A DNA stretch of 11,468 bases from an uncultured Opitutaceae bacterium (GTDB lineage: Bacteria; Verrucomicrobiota; Verrucomicrobiia; Opitutales; Opitutaceae): NCBI GenBank assembly GCA_937902865.1, contig CALFNJ010000694.1, positions 1-11,468 on the forward strand, written 5' to 3'. Positions 6,215 through 11,468 of the stretch are shown here, in pieces. The position numbers and the translations under genes are program-made. The notes beneath the pieces are model-generated. The model worked only from the letters and a program-made list of their open reading frames with translations. It did no database searches and was not told where the DNA came from. Each line of letters begins with the position of its first letter. The first letter of the stretch is position 1.

Positions 6215-6997
6215 ATGCCCCCGCCGACGCCTCTCGTGGAATTCCGCGACGTCGAGAAACGTTACGGCCGCGGGCCGGTCATCCTCGATCGCATCACGCT
6301 CGCATGCGCACCGGGTGAGTTCATCTCGCTCATCGGCCCCAGCGGCTGCGGCAAATCCACGCTGCTCCGTCTCATCGCCGGCCTGAGTCCCGTCACCGGC
6401 GGCGCTCTCACTGTCGCCGGTCGGCCTCCCGGCGATCCCGCCGCGGACGTCGCCTTCGTCTTCCAGGAGCCGACCCTGCTGCCCTGGCAGACCGTCGCCG
6501 ACAACGTGCAGCTCGCCCCGCGCCTGCGCGGTCTCGGTGCGGAAGAGAGCCGCGCCGCCCGCGATCGCGCGCTCGCGCTCGTCGGCCTGGAGTCGCACGC
6601 CGGGTTCTATCCGCGCCAACTCTCCGGCGGGCAGAAGATGCGCGTCTCCCTCGCCCGCGCCCTGACGCTTTCCCCCAGAATCCTGCTGCTCGACGAGCCG
6701 TTCGGCGCCCTCGATGAGATGACCCGCGAACGGCTCAACGAGGAGATCCTGGCGCTCCACCAGCGCCAGGGTTGGGCCGCGTTCTTCGTCACGCACTCGG
6801 TTTCCGAGGCCGTGTTTCTCTCCCAGCGCATCGTGATCCTCGCTCCGCATCCCGGCCGGATCCACGCTGAGATGAGCGTCGATCTACCTTATCCCCGCAC
6901 CACCGAGACCCGCTTCACCCGCGCATATCAGGACAAGGTCGCGGAGGTTTCCCGTCTGCTCCATTCCGTCGAGGCCGAAGCCGGTTCTCCGCGCTAA
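6215..6997 (+). CDS. ABC importer ATP-binding protein, SsuB/TauB/NMT1-transporter type
   Basis: This cytoplasmic ATPase belongs to the nitrate/sulfonate/taurine/pyrimidine class of importers. The 260-residue protein is complete: Walker A GPSGCGKST (41-49), Q-loop Gln84 in VFQEPTLLPW, signature LSGGQ (136-140), Walker B ILLLDE (156-161) continuing into PFGALDEMTR, and switch His194 in VTHSVSEA. VFQEPTLLPW and DEPFGALD..TR are characteristic of this class. The ATG at 6215 is preferred: translation from the in-frame ATG at 6110 would run through the palindromic repeat and the heptamer tandem, and the usual domain start (VEFRDVEKRYG) lies just after 6215. The start follows CGTTTCCCCC with no Shine-Dalgarno site. 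The permease starts 12 bases after its stop, so the two are co-transcribed. Confidence 0.93.
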   Translation: MPPPTPLVEFRDVEKRYGRGPVILDRITLACAPGEFISLIGPSGCGKSTLLRLIAGLSPVTGGALTVAGRPPGDPAADVAFVFQEPTLLPWQTVADNVQLAPRLRGLGAEESRAARDRALALVGLESHAGFYPRQLSGGQKMRVSLARALTLSPRILLLDEPFGALDEMTRERLNEEILALHQRQGWAAFFVTHSVSEAVFLSQRIVILAPHPGRIHAEMSVDLPYPRTTETRFTRAYQDKVAEVSRLLHSVEAEAGSPR

Positions 6998-7009
6998 CCT
7001 TCTTTCGCG

Positions 7010-7801
7010 ATGCCCCGCCGACTCCTGCAATTCCTTCTGCCCGCCGCGGTCGGCGCGCTGATGATCGCGCTCTGGTACGGCATCCACGCGTGGCTTTCCG
7101 AAGACCTGCGCTTCCTGCTGCCAACGCCCGATGCGATCCTCGGCGCTTTTCGCGAGCATGGTGCCGAGCTCGCCCGCGCCACGCTCAACACCGGCGAAGG
7201 CGCCCTGCTCGGCTGGCTGCTCGCGGTCGCCGTGGGCTTCGCGCTCGCGGTCGGACTGTCGCTCTCCCCGCTCGTGCGACTCAGTTTCTATCCCTACCTC
7301 ATGATCCTGCAGATGACGCCGATCATCGTCTTCGCGCCGATCCTGGTTCTCTGGGTCGGGGCCGGGCTCAAGAGCGTCGTCATCATCACCTTTCTCATCT
7401 GCTTCTTCCCGCTCGTGGTGAACACGACGCAAGGCCTGATCTCCGTCGATCGCAACCAGGTGGAGCTTTTCCGCCTCTACCGCGCGAGCCGCTGGCAGGA
7501 ACTGTGGCTGCTCCGCATCCCCGCCGCCCTGCCGTATTTCTTCACCGGCCTCCGCATCGCCGCCACGCTCGCGCCAATCGGCGCGCTGGTCGGTGACTAC
7601 ACCGCCGGCAGCTCCGCCGGCGACGGCGGCGGACTCGGTTTTCAGACGCTGATCTACAGCAGCCAGGCCAAGTACCCCGCGCTGTTCGCCACCGCCGCCG
7701 TGACCTGCGCCCTCGGCTTCCTCTTCGTCGCCGCCGTGCTCGCCCTGAGCTGGGCCGCGCTGCATTCCTGGCACGACTCCTACGAGCGGAACGACCAATA
7801 G
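7010..7801 (+). CDS. ABC importer permease, SsuC/ThiX type
   Basis: This inner-membrane permease forms the channel with the preceding ATPase. The 263-residue protein matches the family in length and has about six hydrophobic segments (about 7-28, 62-86, 92-116, 121-140, 183-197, 223-251). The cytoplasmic coupling loop typical of BPD_transp_1 permeases is at about 152-182 (LYRASRWQELWLLRIPAALP then YFFTGLRIA), and the QMTPIIVFAPILVLW segment before it is also typical. The coupling loop has Tyr-Arg-Ala-Ser where many relatives have an Ala-rich EAA start. The start follows CCTTCTTTCGCG with no Shine-Dalgarno site. The solute-binding gene of the same system follows after a 289-base repeat-rich gap. 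Confidence 0.92.
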   Translation: MPRRLLQFLLPAAVGALMIALWYGIHAWLSEDLRFLLPTPDAILGAFREHGAELARATLNTGEGALLGWLLAVAVGFALAVGLSLSPLVRLSFYPYLMILQMTPIIVFAPILVLWVGAGLKSVVIITFLICFFPLVVNTTQGLISVDRNQVELFRLYRASRWQELWLLRIPAALPYFFTGLRIAATLAPIGALVGDYTAGSSAGDGGGLGFQTLIYSSQAKYPALFATAAVTCALGFLFVAAVLALSWAALHSWHDSYERNDQ

Positions 7802-7858
7802 TCGGGACGCTCCCAACGTCCAACGTTCAACCTTCAACGTTGAACATTCAACTCCGGC

Positions 7859-7915
7859 AAAGGTAGGGCGAACCGTCCCGGTGAGCCGCGGGTCGGCGGA
7901 ACGCCTCGCCCTACC
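7859..7915. repeat. Dispersed palindromic repeat, copy 2
   Basis: GGTAGGGCGA (7862-7871) pairs perfectly with TCGCCCTACC (7906-7915), and both ends carry the GTAG head in inverted orientation (7863-7866; CTAC 7911-7914). The inner sequence matches copy 1 at 6088-6145 with about five substitutions and one single-base gap. In copy 1 the centre is perfectly palindromic; here one G for C change weakens it. Confidence 0.72.
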
Positions 7916-7970
7916 AACTGATCAAACTCTGCGACAAGGAAGGGATCATTCCCGTTTTTCCTGATTTCCT

Positions 7971-8015
7971 CCTCCCTGCCTCCTCCGTGCCTCAGTGCCT
8001 CCGTGGTGAATTCCG
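7971..8015 (-). repeat. Solitary octamer stutter arm
   Basis: Read on the minus strand it begins CGGAATTCACCACGGAGGCA and goes on in octamers (CACTGAGG, CACGGAGG) before decaying to AGG-rich sequence. It is the same family as the two arms at 9121-9222, which begin CGGAATTTCACCACAGAGGC. No inverted partner lies next to it. Confidence 0.55.
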
Positions 8016-8062
8016 AATCCGAGCGTTCAACGTTGAACGTTCAATGTTGAACGTTGGACGTT

Positions 8063-8090
8063 CCGTTTTTCTCCCCTACGCTTTCTTCCC
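8063..8090 (+). promoter_or_regulatory. C/T-rich leader of the binding-protein gene
   Basis: The bases between the composite repeat and the ATG at 8091 are nearly all C and T, ending CTTTCTTCCC, with no purine-rich ribosome binding site. The repeat's right arm ends exactly where this leader starts, so any transcript made upstream would place a stable structure just before the translation start. Confidence 0.4.
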
Positions 8091-9113
8091 ATGAAACTCC
8101 GCCTGCTTCTCCCGCTCGCGCTCGCGCTTGTCTCCTTCAGCCCCGCCGCTTTCGCCGCCGCCGGGAAGCCGCTGTTCAAGATCACCGTCCAGCTGGACTG
8201 GATCGCCGAGCCCGAGCATGGCGGACTCTATCAGGCGCAGGCGCGCGGCTTCTTCCGCGATGAAGGTCTCGATGTCACCCTCATCCCCGGCGGCCCCAAC
8301 GCCTTCGTCATGCCCAGCGTCGCCACCGGCAAGGCCGATATCGGCCAGGCCGACAGCACCAACACGCTGCTCCAGCAGGCCGAGGGGCTTCCCGTCGTGC
8401 AGTTCGCCGCCGTCTTTCAGGACGATCCCTCGGGCCTGCTCGTCAACGCCGACAGCTCCGTCCACAAGTTCGAGGACTTGCAGGGCAAGACCATCATCGC
8501 CCGGCCCGAGTGGGCGTTCCTCAAGTTCCTCCAGAAAAAGTACGGGCTGCACGTGAACGTCGTTCCCCAGAATTTCTCCGTCGCCGCCTTCCTCGGCAAC
8601 AAGGAGGCCATCCAGCAGGGCTACTTCATCGCCGAGCCCTACCACATCACCAAGGCCGGCGGGAAGATGCCGCGCTTCCTCTCGACCTGGGACGCCGGCT
8701 TCCGCGCCTATGCCGTGCTCGTGACCAACCGGAAATTCATCCGCGAGCATCCCGCGGAGCTGCGGGCCTTCGTGCGCGCCTACATCAACGGCTGGCGCGA
8801 TTACCTCGAGGGCGACCCGACCCCCGCCCATGAGGCGCTCAAAAAAGCCAACTCCGCCAACACCGACGACTTCATGATGTTCTCCCGGAAGATGATCATC
8901 GACGAGAAGCTCGTCACCGGCCGCGATCCCAACAGCAGCGCCGCCCAGATCGGCCGGCTCGATCCCGAGCGCTTCGCGACCCAGATCTCCCAGCTCGAAG
9001 ACCTCGGCATCCTCGCCAAGGGCAAAGTCCGCGCCGCCGACGCCGTCACCACCGATTTCCTCCCGAAACCCGGCTCCGAAGTGCCGGCGCAAGTTCAGGA
9101 ATTGAACCGCTAA
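8091..9113 (+). CDS. ABC importer solute-binding protein, NMT1/THI5-like
   Basis: This is the periplasmic ligand receptor for the preceding ATPase and permease. The 340-residue protein has a signal peptide (MKLRLLLPLALALV, cleavage near AFA/AAG, residues 22-24) and no lipobox cysteine, so it is probably soluble. The mature part opens ITVQLDWIAEPEHGGLYQAQ (31-50), followed by GFFRDEGLDVTLIPGGPN, the typical NMT1-fold start. Further family features are the VATGKADIGQADS strand-loop (77-89), a DLQGKTI segment (129-135) and a second-lobe AEPYHI (181-186). The best-known relatives bind thiamine pyrimidine precursors (ThiY), others riboflavin or sulfonates. No TPP or FMN riboswitch was recognised upstream, so the substrate is open. 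Unusually, this gene is last and separated by repeats from its partners. Confidence 0.9.
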   Translation: MKLRLLLPLALALVSFSPAAFAAAGKPLFKITVQLDWIAEPEHGGLYQAQARGFFRDEGLDVTLIPGGPNAFVMPSVATGKADIGQADSTNTLLQQAEGLPVVQFAAVFQDDPSGLLVNADSSVHKFEDLQGKTIIARPEWAFLKFLQKKYGLHVNVVPQNFSVAAFLGNKEAIQQGYFIAEPYHITKAGGKMPRFLSTWDAGFRAYAVLVTNRKFIREHPAELRAFVRAYINGWRDYLEGDPTPAHEALKKANSANTDDFMMFSRKMIIDEKLVTGRDPNSSAAQIGRLDPERFATQISQLEDLGILAKGKVRAADAVTTDFLPKPGSEVPAQVQELNR

Positions 9114-9120
9114 GCCAAGG

Positions 9121-9222
9121 CATCGGAATTTCACCACAGAGGCACAGAGACACAGAGAATACCGATCCAAAATTCCAGGTTCGATCTCCGTGTCTCCGTG
9201 CCTCTGTGGTGAAATTCCGATG
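9121..9222. repeat. Inverted octamer-arm repeat element (37-base arms)
   Basis: The left arm (9121-9157) and right arm (9186-9222) are inverted copies with 35 of 37 positions matching; both differences are A/G. Each arm starts CATCGGAATTTCACCA and continues as three octamers on the CACRGAGR pattern. The 28-base spacer has no gene or obvious structure. It starts 8 bases after the binding-protein stop codon and could fold into a very long hairpin at the transcript 3' end, though there is no T-run. Confidence 0.85.
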
Positions 9223-9271
9223 GTTCGTTTCCGAAATTCAAACCAGCTAGCGTCCCAAGCTCCTTCTTTAC

Positions 9272-10486
9272 GTGACTGAACCCAAGACCTCCGCCCGCGA
9301 ACGTTTCCTCGCCCTGCTGCGCGCCGCTATCACCGACGCCACGCTCGTCAAACTCACGCTGGGCAAGCACCGCGGCGCCGACCAGAGCCTCGAGAACCTG
9401 TTCGTGCGTCCCGTCCAGCTGAAAGGCGGCGCGCATCTCTCCTTCGTCTGGCACCACGCGACGCGCGACATCACGAAGAACCACGCGCCGGCCGCCGCGC
9501 TCGCCCTGCTCGAGCCGCTGATCGGCGGCGATTTTCTCGACGCCCATCTCTTCACCCCGGCCCAGACCGCGCATCTCGCCTGCACGTCCGACGGCGGCTC
9601 CCAGCTTTCCGTCAAAACCGCCTCCGTGGCGCCAATGCCGCCTCCGTCCGCCCACGATCGCGAGAAGACGCATCTGATCCCCGCCACCGCGCCCTGGCTG
9701 CGTGCGCTTGGCGTGACCAACGACCAGGGCCGGCCGCGCGAAGGCCAGGCGGCGAAGTTTCGGCAGATCAATAAATTCGCCGAGCTGCTCACTCATCTCC
9801 TCGACGAAGCGGGCCTCTCCGGCGATTCGTCCGCGTCTGAGCGGGCGCCTTTCCATGTCGTCGATGCCGGCTGCGGCAAAGGCTATCTCACGTTCGCGCT
9901 CAGCGCGCTGCTCGGTCGCCGCGCGCAGATCCAGGGCATCGAGGTGCGCCCCGACCTCGTCGCCCTGTGCAACGACACCGCCGTTCACGAGGGCTTCGCT
10001 TCACATCTCCGTTTCGCCGCCGGCACGATTGCGGACACGCCGGCGTCCGGACTCGACGTGCTCGTCGCGCTGCACGCCTGCGACACCGCCACCGACGACG
10101 CGCTCGCCCGGGGCATTTCCGCCGGGGCGAAGCTCATCGTCGTCGCGCCGTGCTGCCAGAAGGAGCTGCGCGGCCAGCTCACCGCGCCCGGCGTCCTCAG
10201 CGGACCGCTGCGCCATGGCATCTTCCAGGAACGCCAGGCCGAGTTCGCCACCGACGCCCTCCGCGCCGAGCTGCTCGAGTGGGCCGGCTACCGCACAAAG
10301 GTCTTCGAGTTCATCTCCACCGAGCACACCGCGAAGAACTTGATGATCGCGGCGATCAAGACCCGCCCGCTCGGCAAGGCCGACGACGCCCAGGCCCGCC
10401 GCGTCCGCGCCCTCGCCGACTTCTACGGCATCCGCACCCAGGCCCTCGCCCGCCAGCTGGAATTCCCGCTGCGGATGGAGGCATAG
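9272..10486 (+). CDS. Class I SAM-dependent methyltransferase, Methyltransf_32-like
   Basis: The 404-residue protein carries a Rossmann-type methyltransferase domain in its second half: a lead-in helix KFRQINKFAELL (162-173), motif I VVDAGCGKGYLTFAL (196-210), the acidic GIEVR (222-226, Glu224 for the ribose), LHACDTATDDAL (268-279) and APCCQKEL (292-299). The HACD and PCC motifs are typical of the Methyltransf_32 group, which includes eukaryotic METTL25/GSTCD-type proteins; its substrates are poorly known. The N-terminal part has a conserved-looking FVRPVQLKGGAHLSFVWHHATRDITKN block (44-70). Residues about 110-130 and 181-193 are low-complexity linkers. GTG at 9272 is the only reasonable start: an in-frame TAG lies at 9248-9250 and the next ATG would remove the conserved N-terminus. 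It follows CTCCTTCTTTAC with no Shine-Dalgarno site. Confidence 0.82.
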   Translation: MTEPKTSARERFLALLRAAITDATLVKLTLGKHRGADQSLENLFVRPVQLKGGAHLSFVWHHATRDITKNHAPAAALALLEPLIGGDFLDAHLFTPAQTAHLACTSDGGSQLSVKTASVAPMPPPSAHDREKTHLIPATAPWLRALGVTNDQGRPREGQAAKFRQINKFAELLTHLLDEAGLSGDSSASERAPFHVVDAGCGKGYLTFALSALLGRRAQIQGIEVRPDLVALCNDTAVHEGFASHLRFAAGTIADTPASGLDVLVALHACDTATDDALARGISAGAKLIVVAPCCQKELRGQLTAPGVLSGPLRHGIFQERQAEFATDALRAELLEWAGYRTKVFEFISTEHTAKNLMIAAIKTRPLGKADDAQARRVRALADFYGIRTQALARQLEFPLRMEA

Positions 10487-10492
10487 ATGCTC

Positions 10493-10589
10493 GAAGGTGG
10501 ACGCGTTGTCCCCAACGCGTTGAAAGACGTTGCCGACTTTTGGCACGGGCGGAGCGAACCGCGCGTTAGCGACAACGCGCTCCACCTTC
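10493..10589. repeat. Inverted pair of hairpins with interchangeable stems
   Basis: The outer arms pair: GAAGGTGGACGCGTTGTC (10493-10510) with GACAACGCGCTCCACCTTC (10571-10589), one extra base on the right. Each arm also has its own local hairpin: ACGCGTTG/CAACGCGT (10501-10508, 10513-10520, loop TCCC) and GCGCGTT/AACGCGC (10561-10567, 10574-10580). Long-arm and local folds exclude each other. The layout is that of the REP pairs, with head GTGG. It begins 7 bases after the methyltransferase stop codon. No T-run follows. Confidence 0.7.
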
Positions 10590-10657
10590 TGCAAAGGATC
10601 GCCCATTTGCGCGTTGGAAACCTTGAGCTTTGGCTCCGGCGAACCTAGGCAGAACGC

Positions 10658-11092
10658 ATGAAGCCCCTTTTCCCGGCTATGCTGGCCTGTCTGCTGTTTC
10701 CTTCCCTCGCCGCCGCCGCGGTCGAGTTCACGGGTGTCCTGGTTTCCGGCAATGCGACGAAATTCTCCCTGCGGGACACGACCGCCCAGTCCGTCTCTCC
10801 CTGGATTGCGGTGGGCGACAATTTCGCGGGCTACACCGTGAGCAGTTATGACGTGAAGGCGGAGGTCCTCCTGCTCGTGAAGGGAGAGGAGAAGCTGTCG
10901 CTGCACCTCACCCCCGGAAAGATCACCGACGCCCCGCCGCCGGCCCGCCCCGCCGAGCATGTGCTGAAGCCGGGTGACAGCGCCATGCGCATCGCCAGGC
11001 AATATGACCTGACGATGGCGCAGCTGGCCGAGCTCAATCCGGGCGTCGATCTCGCCCGTCTGCGGATCGGGCAAAAGCTCCGGCTGCGTTAA
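10658..11092 (+). CDS. Small exported LysM-domain protein
   Basis: The 144-residue protein has a signal peptide (1 to about 21, cleavage near AAA/AVEF), a small beta-rich N-terminal domain (about 22-88) and a C-terminal LysM domain (101-143: HVLKPGDSAMRIARQYDL, AQLAELNPGVD, LRIGQKLRLR), joined by a Pro/Ala-rich linker (90-99). LysM binds peptidoglycan, so the protein probably sits at the cell wall. The N-terminal domain, with GVLVSGNATKFSLRD, then WIAVGDNFAGYTVSSYD and KLSLHL, recalls in rhythm the periplasmic domain of GspC/PilP-type secretion proteins; that likeness is inference. This is the only start in the window without a C/T tract; AGGCAG seven bases upstream may be a weak ribosome binding site. 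The next gene begins 29 bases after its stop and may share the transcript. Confidence 0.8.
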   Translation: MKPLFPAMLACLLFPSLAAAAVEFTGVLVSGNATKFSLRDTTAQSVSPWIAVGDNFAGYTVSSYDVKAEVLLLVKGEEKLSLHLTPGKITDAPPPARPAEHVLKPGDSAMRIARQYDLTMAQLAELNPGVDLARLRIGQKLRLR

Positions 11093-11103
11093 GACGTCAG
11101 CGA

Positions 11104-11120
11104 CCTTTTTCTTCCGCTTC
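11104..11120 (+). promoter_or_regulatory. C/T-rich leader of the last gene
   Basis: CCTTTTTCTTCCGCTTC lies one base before the ATG at 11122 and contains a single G and no A. There is no Shine-Dalgarno-like sequence in the 29-base gap after the LysM gene. Confidence 0.4.
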
Positions 11121-11121
11121 A

Positions 11122-11468
11122 ATGATCTGGACCGAACTCGACTGGCCCGCGCTCGACCGCCTGCGCCAGGGTTTTCTCCAAGGCACCTCGCTCAGCACGC
11201 CGTATTGGGAATCGGAGACGGCCCTCGCCAGCTACGACCTCACCTACGGCGAGCGCATCGGCTGGAAATGGGATCACGTGCTGCGCGAGCTGCGCCTGCG
11301 TGGCTGGTCGCCCAAATCCCGTACGATTTTCGACTGGGGCTGCGGGAGCGGCATCGCCGCGCGCCGGGTGATTTCGTTTTTCGTATCGGACCAGTTCGAC
11401 GCGCTCCGCGTCTGGGATCACTCCCCGCTCGCCGCCGACTTCGCCGCCCGCGCCGCGGCGCAGGCCTT
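11122..11468 (+). CDS. Class I methyltransferase, 5' part only (cut by window end)
   Basis: The 115 residues visible are the N-terminal part of a SAM-dependent methyltransferase. They start MIWTELDWPALDRLR, pass through SLSTPYWESETALASYDLTY (23-42) and reach motif I FDWGCGSG (70-77), followed by an acidic residue ending the second strand (Asp99 in RVWDHS). The YDLTYGERIGWKW...VLREL segment before motif I recalls the Rsm22 mitochondrial/bacterial ribosomal-protein family, where a similar stretch precedes the SAM site; this is a weak likeness. A Trp replaces the more usual Val/Ile/Leu after the motif I Asp. The reading frame is open to the last base with no stop. Confidence 0.75.
   Translation, partial: MIWTELDWPALDRLRQGFLQGTSLSTPYWESETALASYDLTYGERIGWKWDHVLRELRLRGWSPKSRTIFDWGCGSGIAARRVISFFVSDQFDALRVWDHSPLAADFAARAAAQA

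Larger units (their letters stand above)
7815..8062. repeat. Composite nested repeat between permease and binding-protein genes
   Basis: Two 38-base arms, 7815-7852 and 8025-8062, are inverted copies matching at 33 of 38 positions. Each arm is five degenerate heptamers plus a remainder: left AACGTCC, AACGTTC, AACCTTC, AACGTTG, AACATTC; right on the TTSRAYG pattern. Between the arms (172 bases) lie a complete palindromic REP-type repeat (7859-7915) and a single octamer arm (7971-8015). No target-site duplication and no gene are seen. The whole fills most of the gap that splits the importer operon. Confidence 0.75.

Noticed and set aside
7815..8062. Classical MITE or insertion sequence
   Set aside because: The arms are degenerate short tandem repeats, not unique terminal inverted repeats, no target-site duplication is visible and no transposase remnant lies inside.
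7815..9222. CRISPR array
   Set aside because: The repeated words are 7-8 bases, directly abutting and arranged as inverted arms; there are no unique spacers of regular length and no cas genes.
10623..10651. Sigma-70 promoter (TTGAGC, 17 bases, TAGGCA) before the LysM gene
   Set aside because: The -10 match is poor, the predicted start would be almost at the ATG, and such matches are expected by chance.

Overview
The window is GC-rich chromosomal DNA. All 11 recognisable genes lie on the + strand and the coding is dense and of housekeeping type. Three things suggest a verrucomicrobial chromosome of the Opitutaceae kind: intergenic gaps full of palindromic repeats, pyrimidine-rich leaders instead of Shine-Dalgarno sites, and Gly-rich MacA/MacB-type exporters. 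This is inference from general resemblance; no rRNA or other phylogenetic marker is present. No phage, plasmid, CRISPR array, IS transposase, tRNA or rRNA was seen.

Layout. 1-349 is a repeat-filled non-coding stretch. 350-835 is coaD (coenzyme A synthesis). 836-1249 is non-coding, with one inverted repeat element and a dyad. 1250-4809 is a three-gene exporter operon (membrane-anchored adaptor, ABC ATPase, FtsX/MacB-type permease), closed by a REP-like hairpin and a strong intrinsic terminator at 4848-4880. 5069-5953 encodes an exported TPR protein. 6215-9113 is an importer of the NMT1/SsuABC type (ATPase, permease, solute-binding protein); the binding-protein gene is separated from the other two by a 289-base gap packed with nested repeats. 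9272-10486 is a Methyltransf_32-type methyltransferase with a GTG start. 10658-11092 is a small exported LysM protein. 11122 to the window end is the beginning of a second class I methyltransferase.

How the genes work together. Adaptor, ATPase and permease should form one MacAB-like tripartite exporter (the outer-membrane channel is not in the window). The second ABC set should import a small, possibly aromatic or heterocyclic, solute; the best-known ligands of its binding-protein family are thiamine pyrimidine precursors, but nothing here fixes the substrate. The remaining genes look independent.

The most interesting content is between the genes. Nearly every gap holds inverted repeats of two kinds. 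(a) REP-like hairpins headed by GTAG or a variant (GCAG, GTGG), mostly as head-to-head pairs. (b) 'Stutter' arms built from 2-5 degenerate copies of a 7- or 8-base word, usually as inverted pairs, sometimes enclosing kind (a). Many begin within 2-14 bases of a stop codon. Ten of the eleven start codons follow a C/T-rich tract and lack a purine-rich ribosome binding site.
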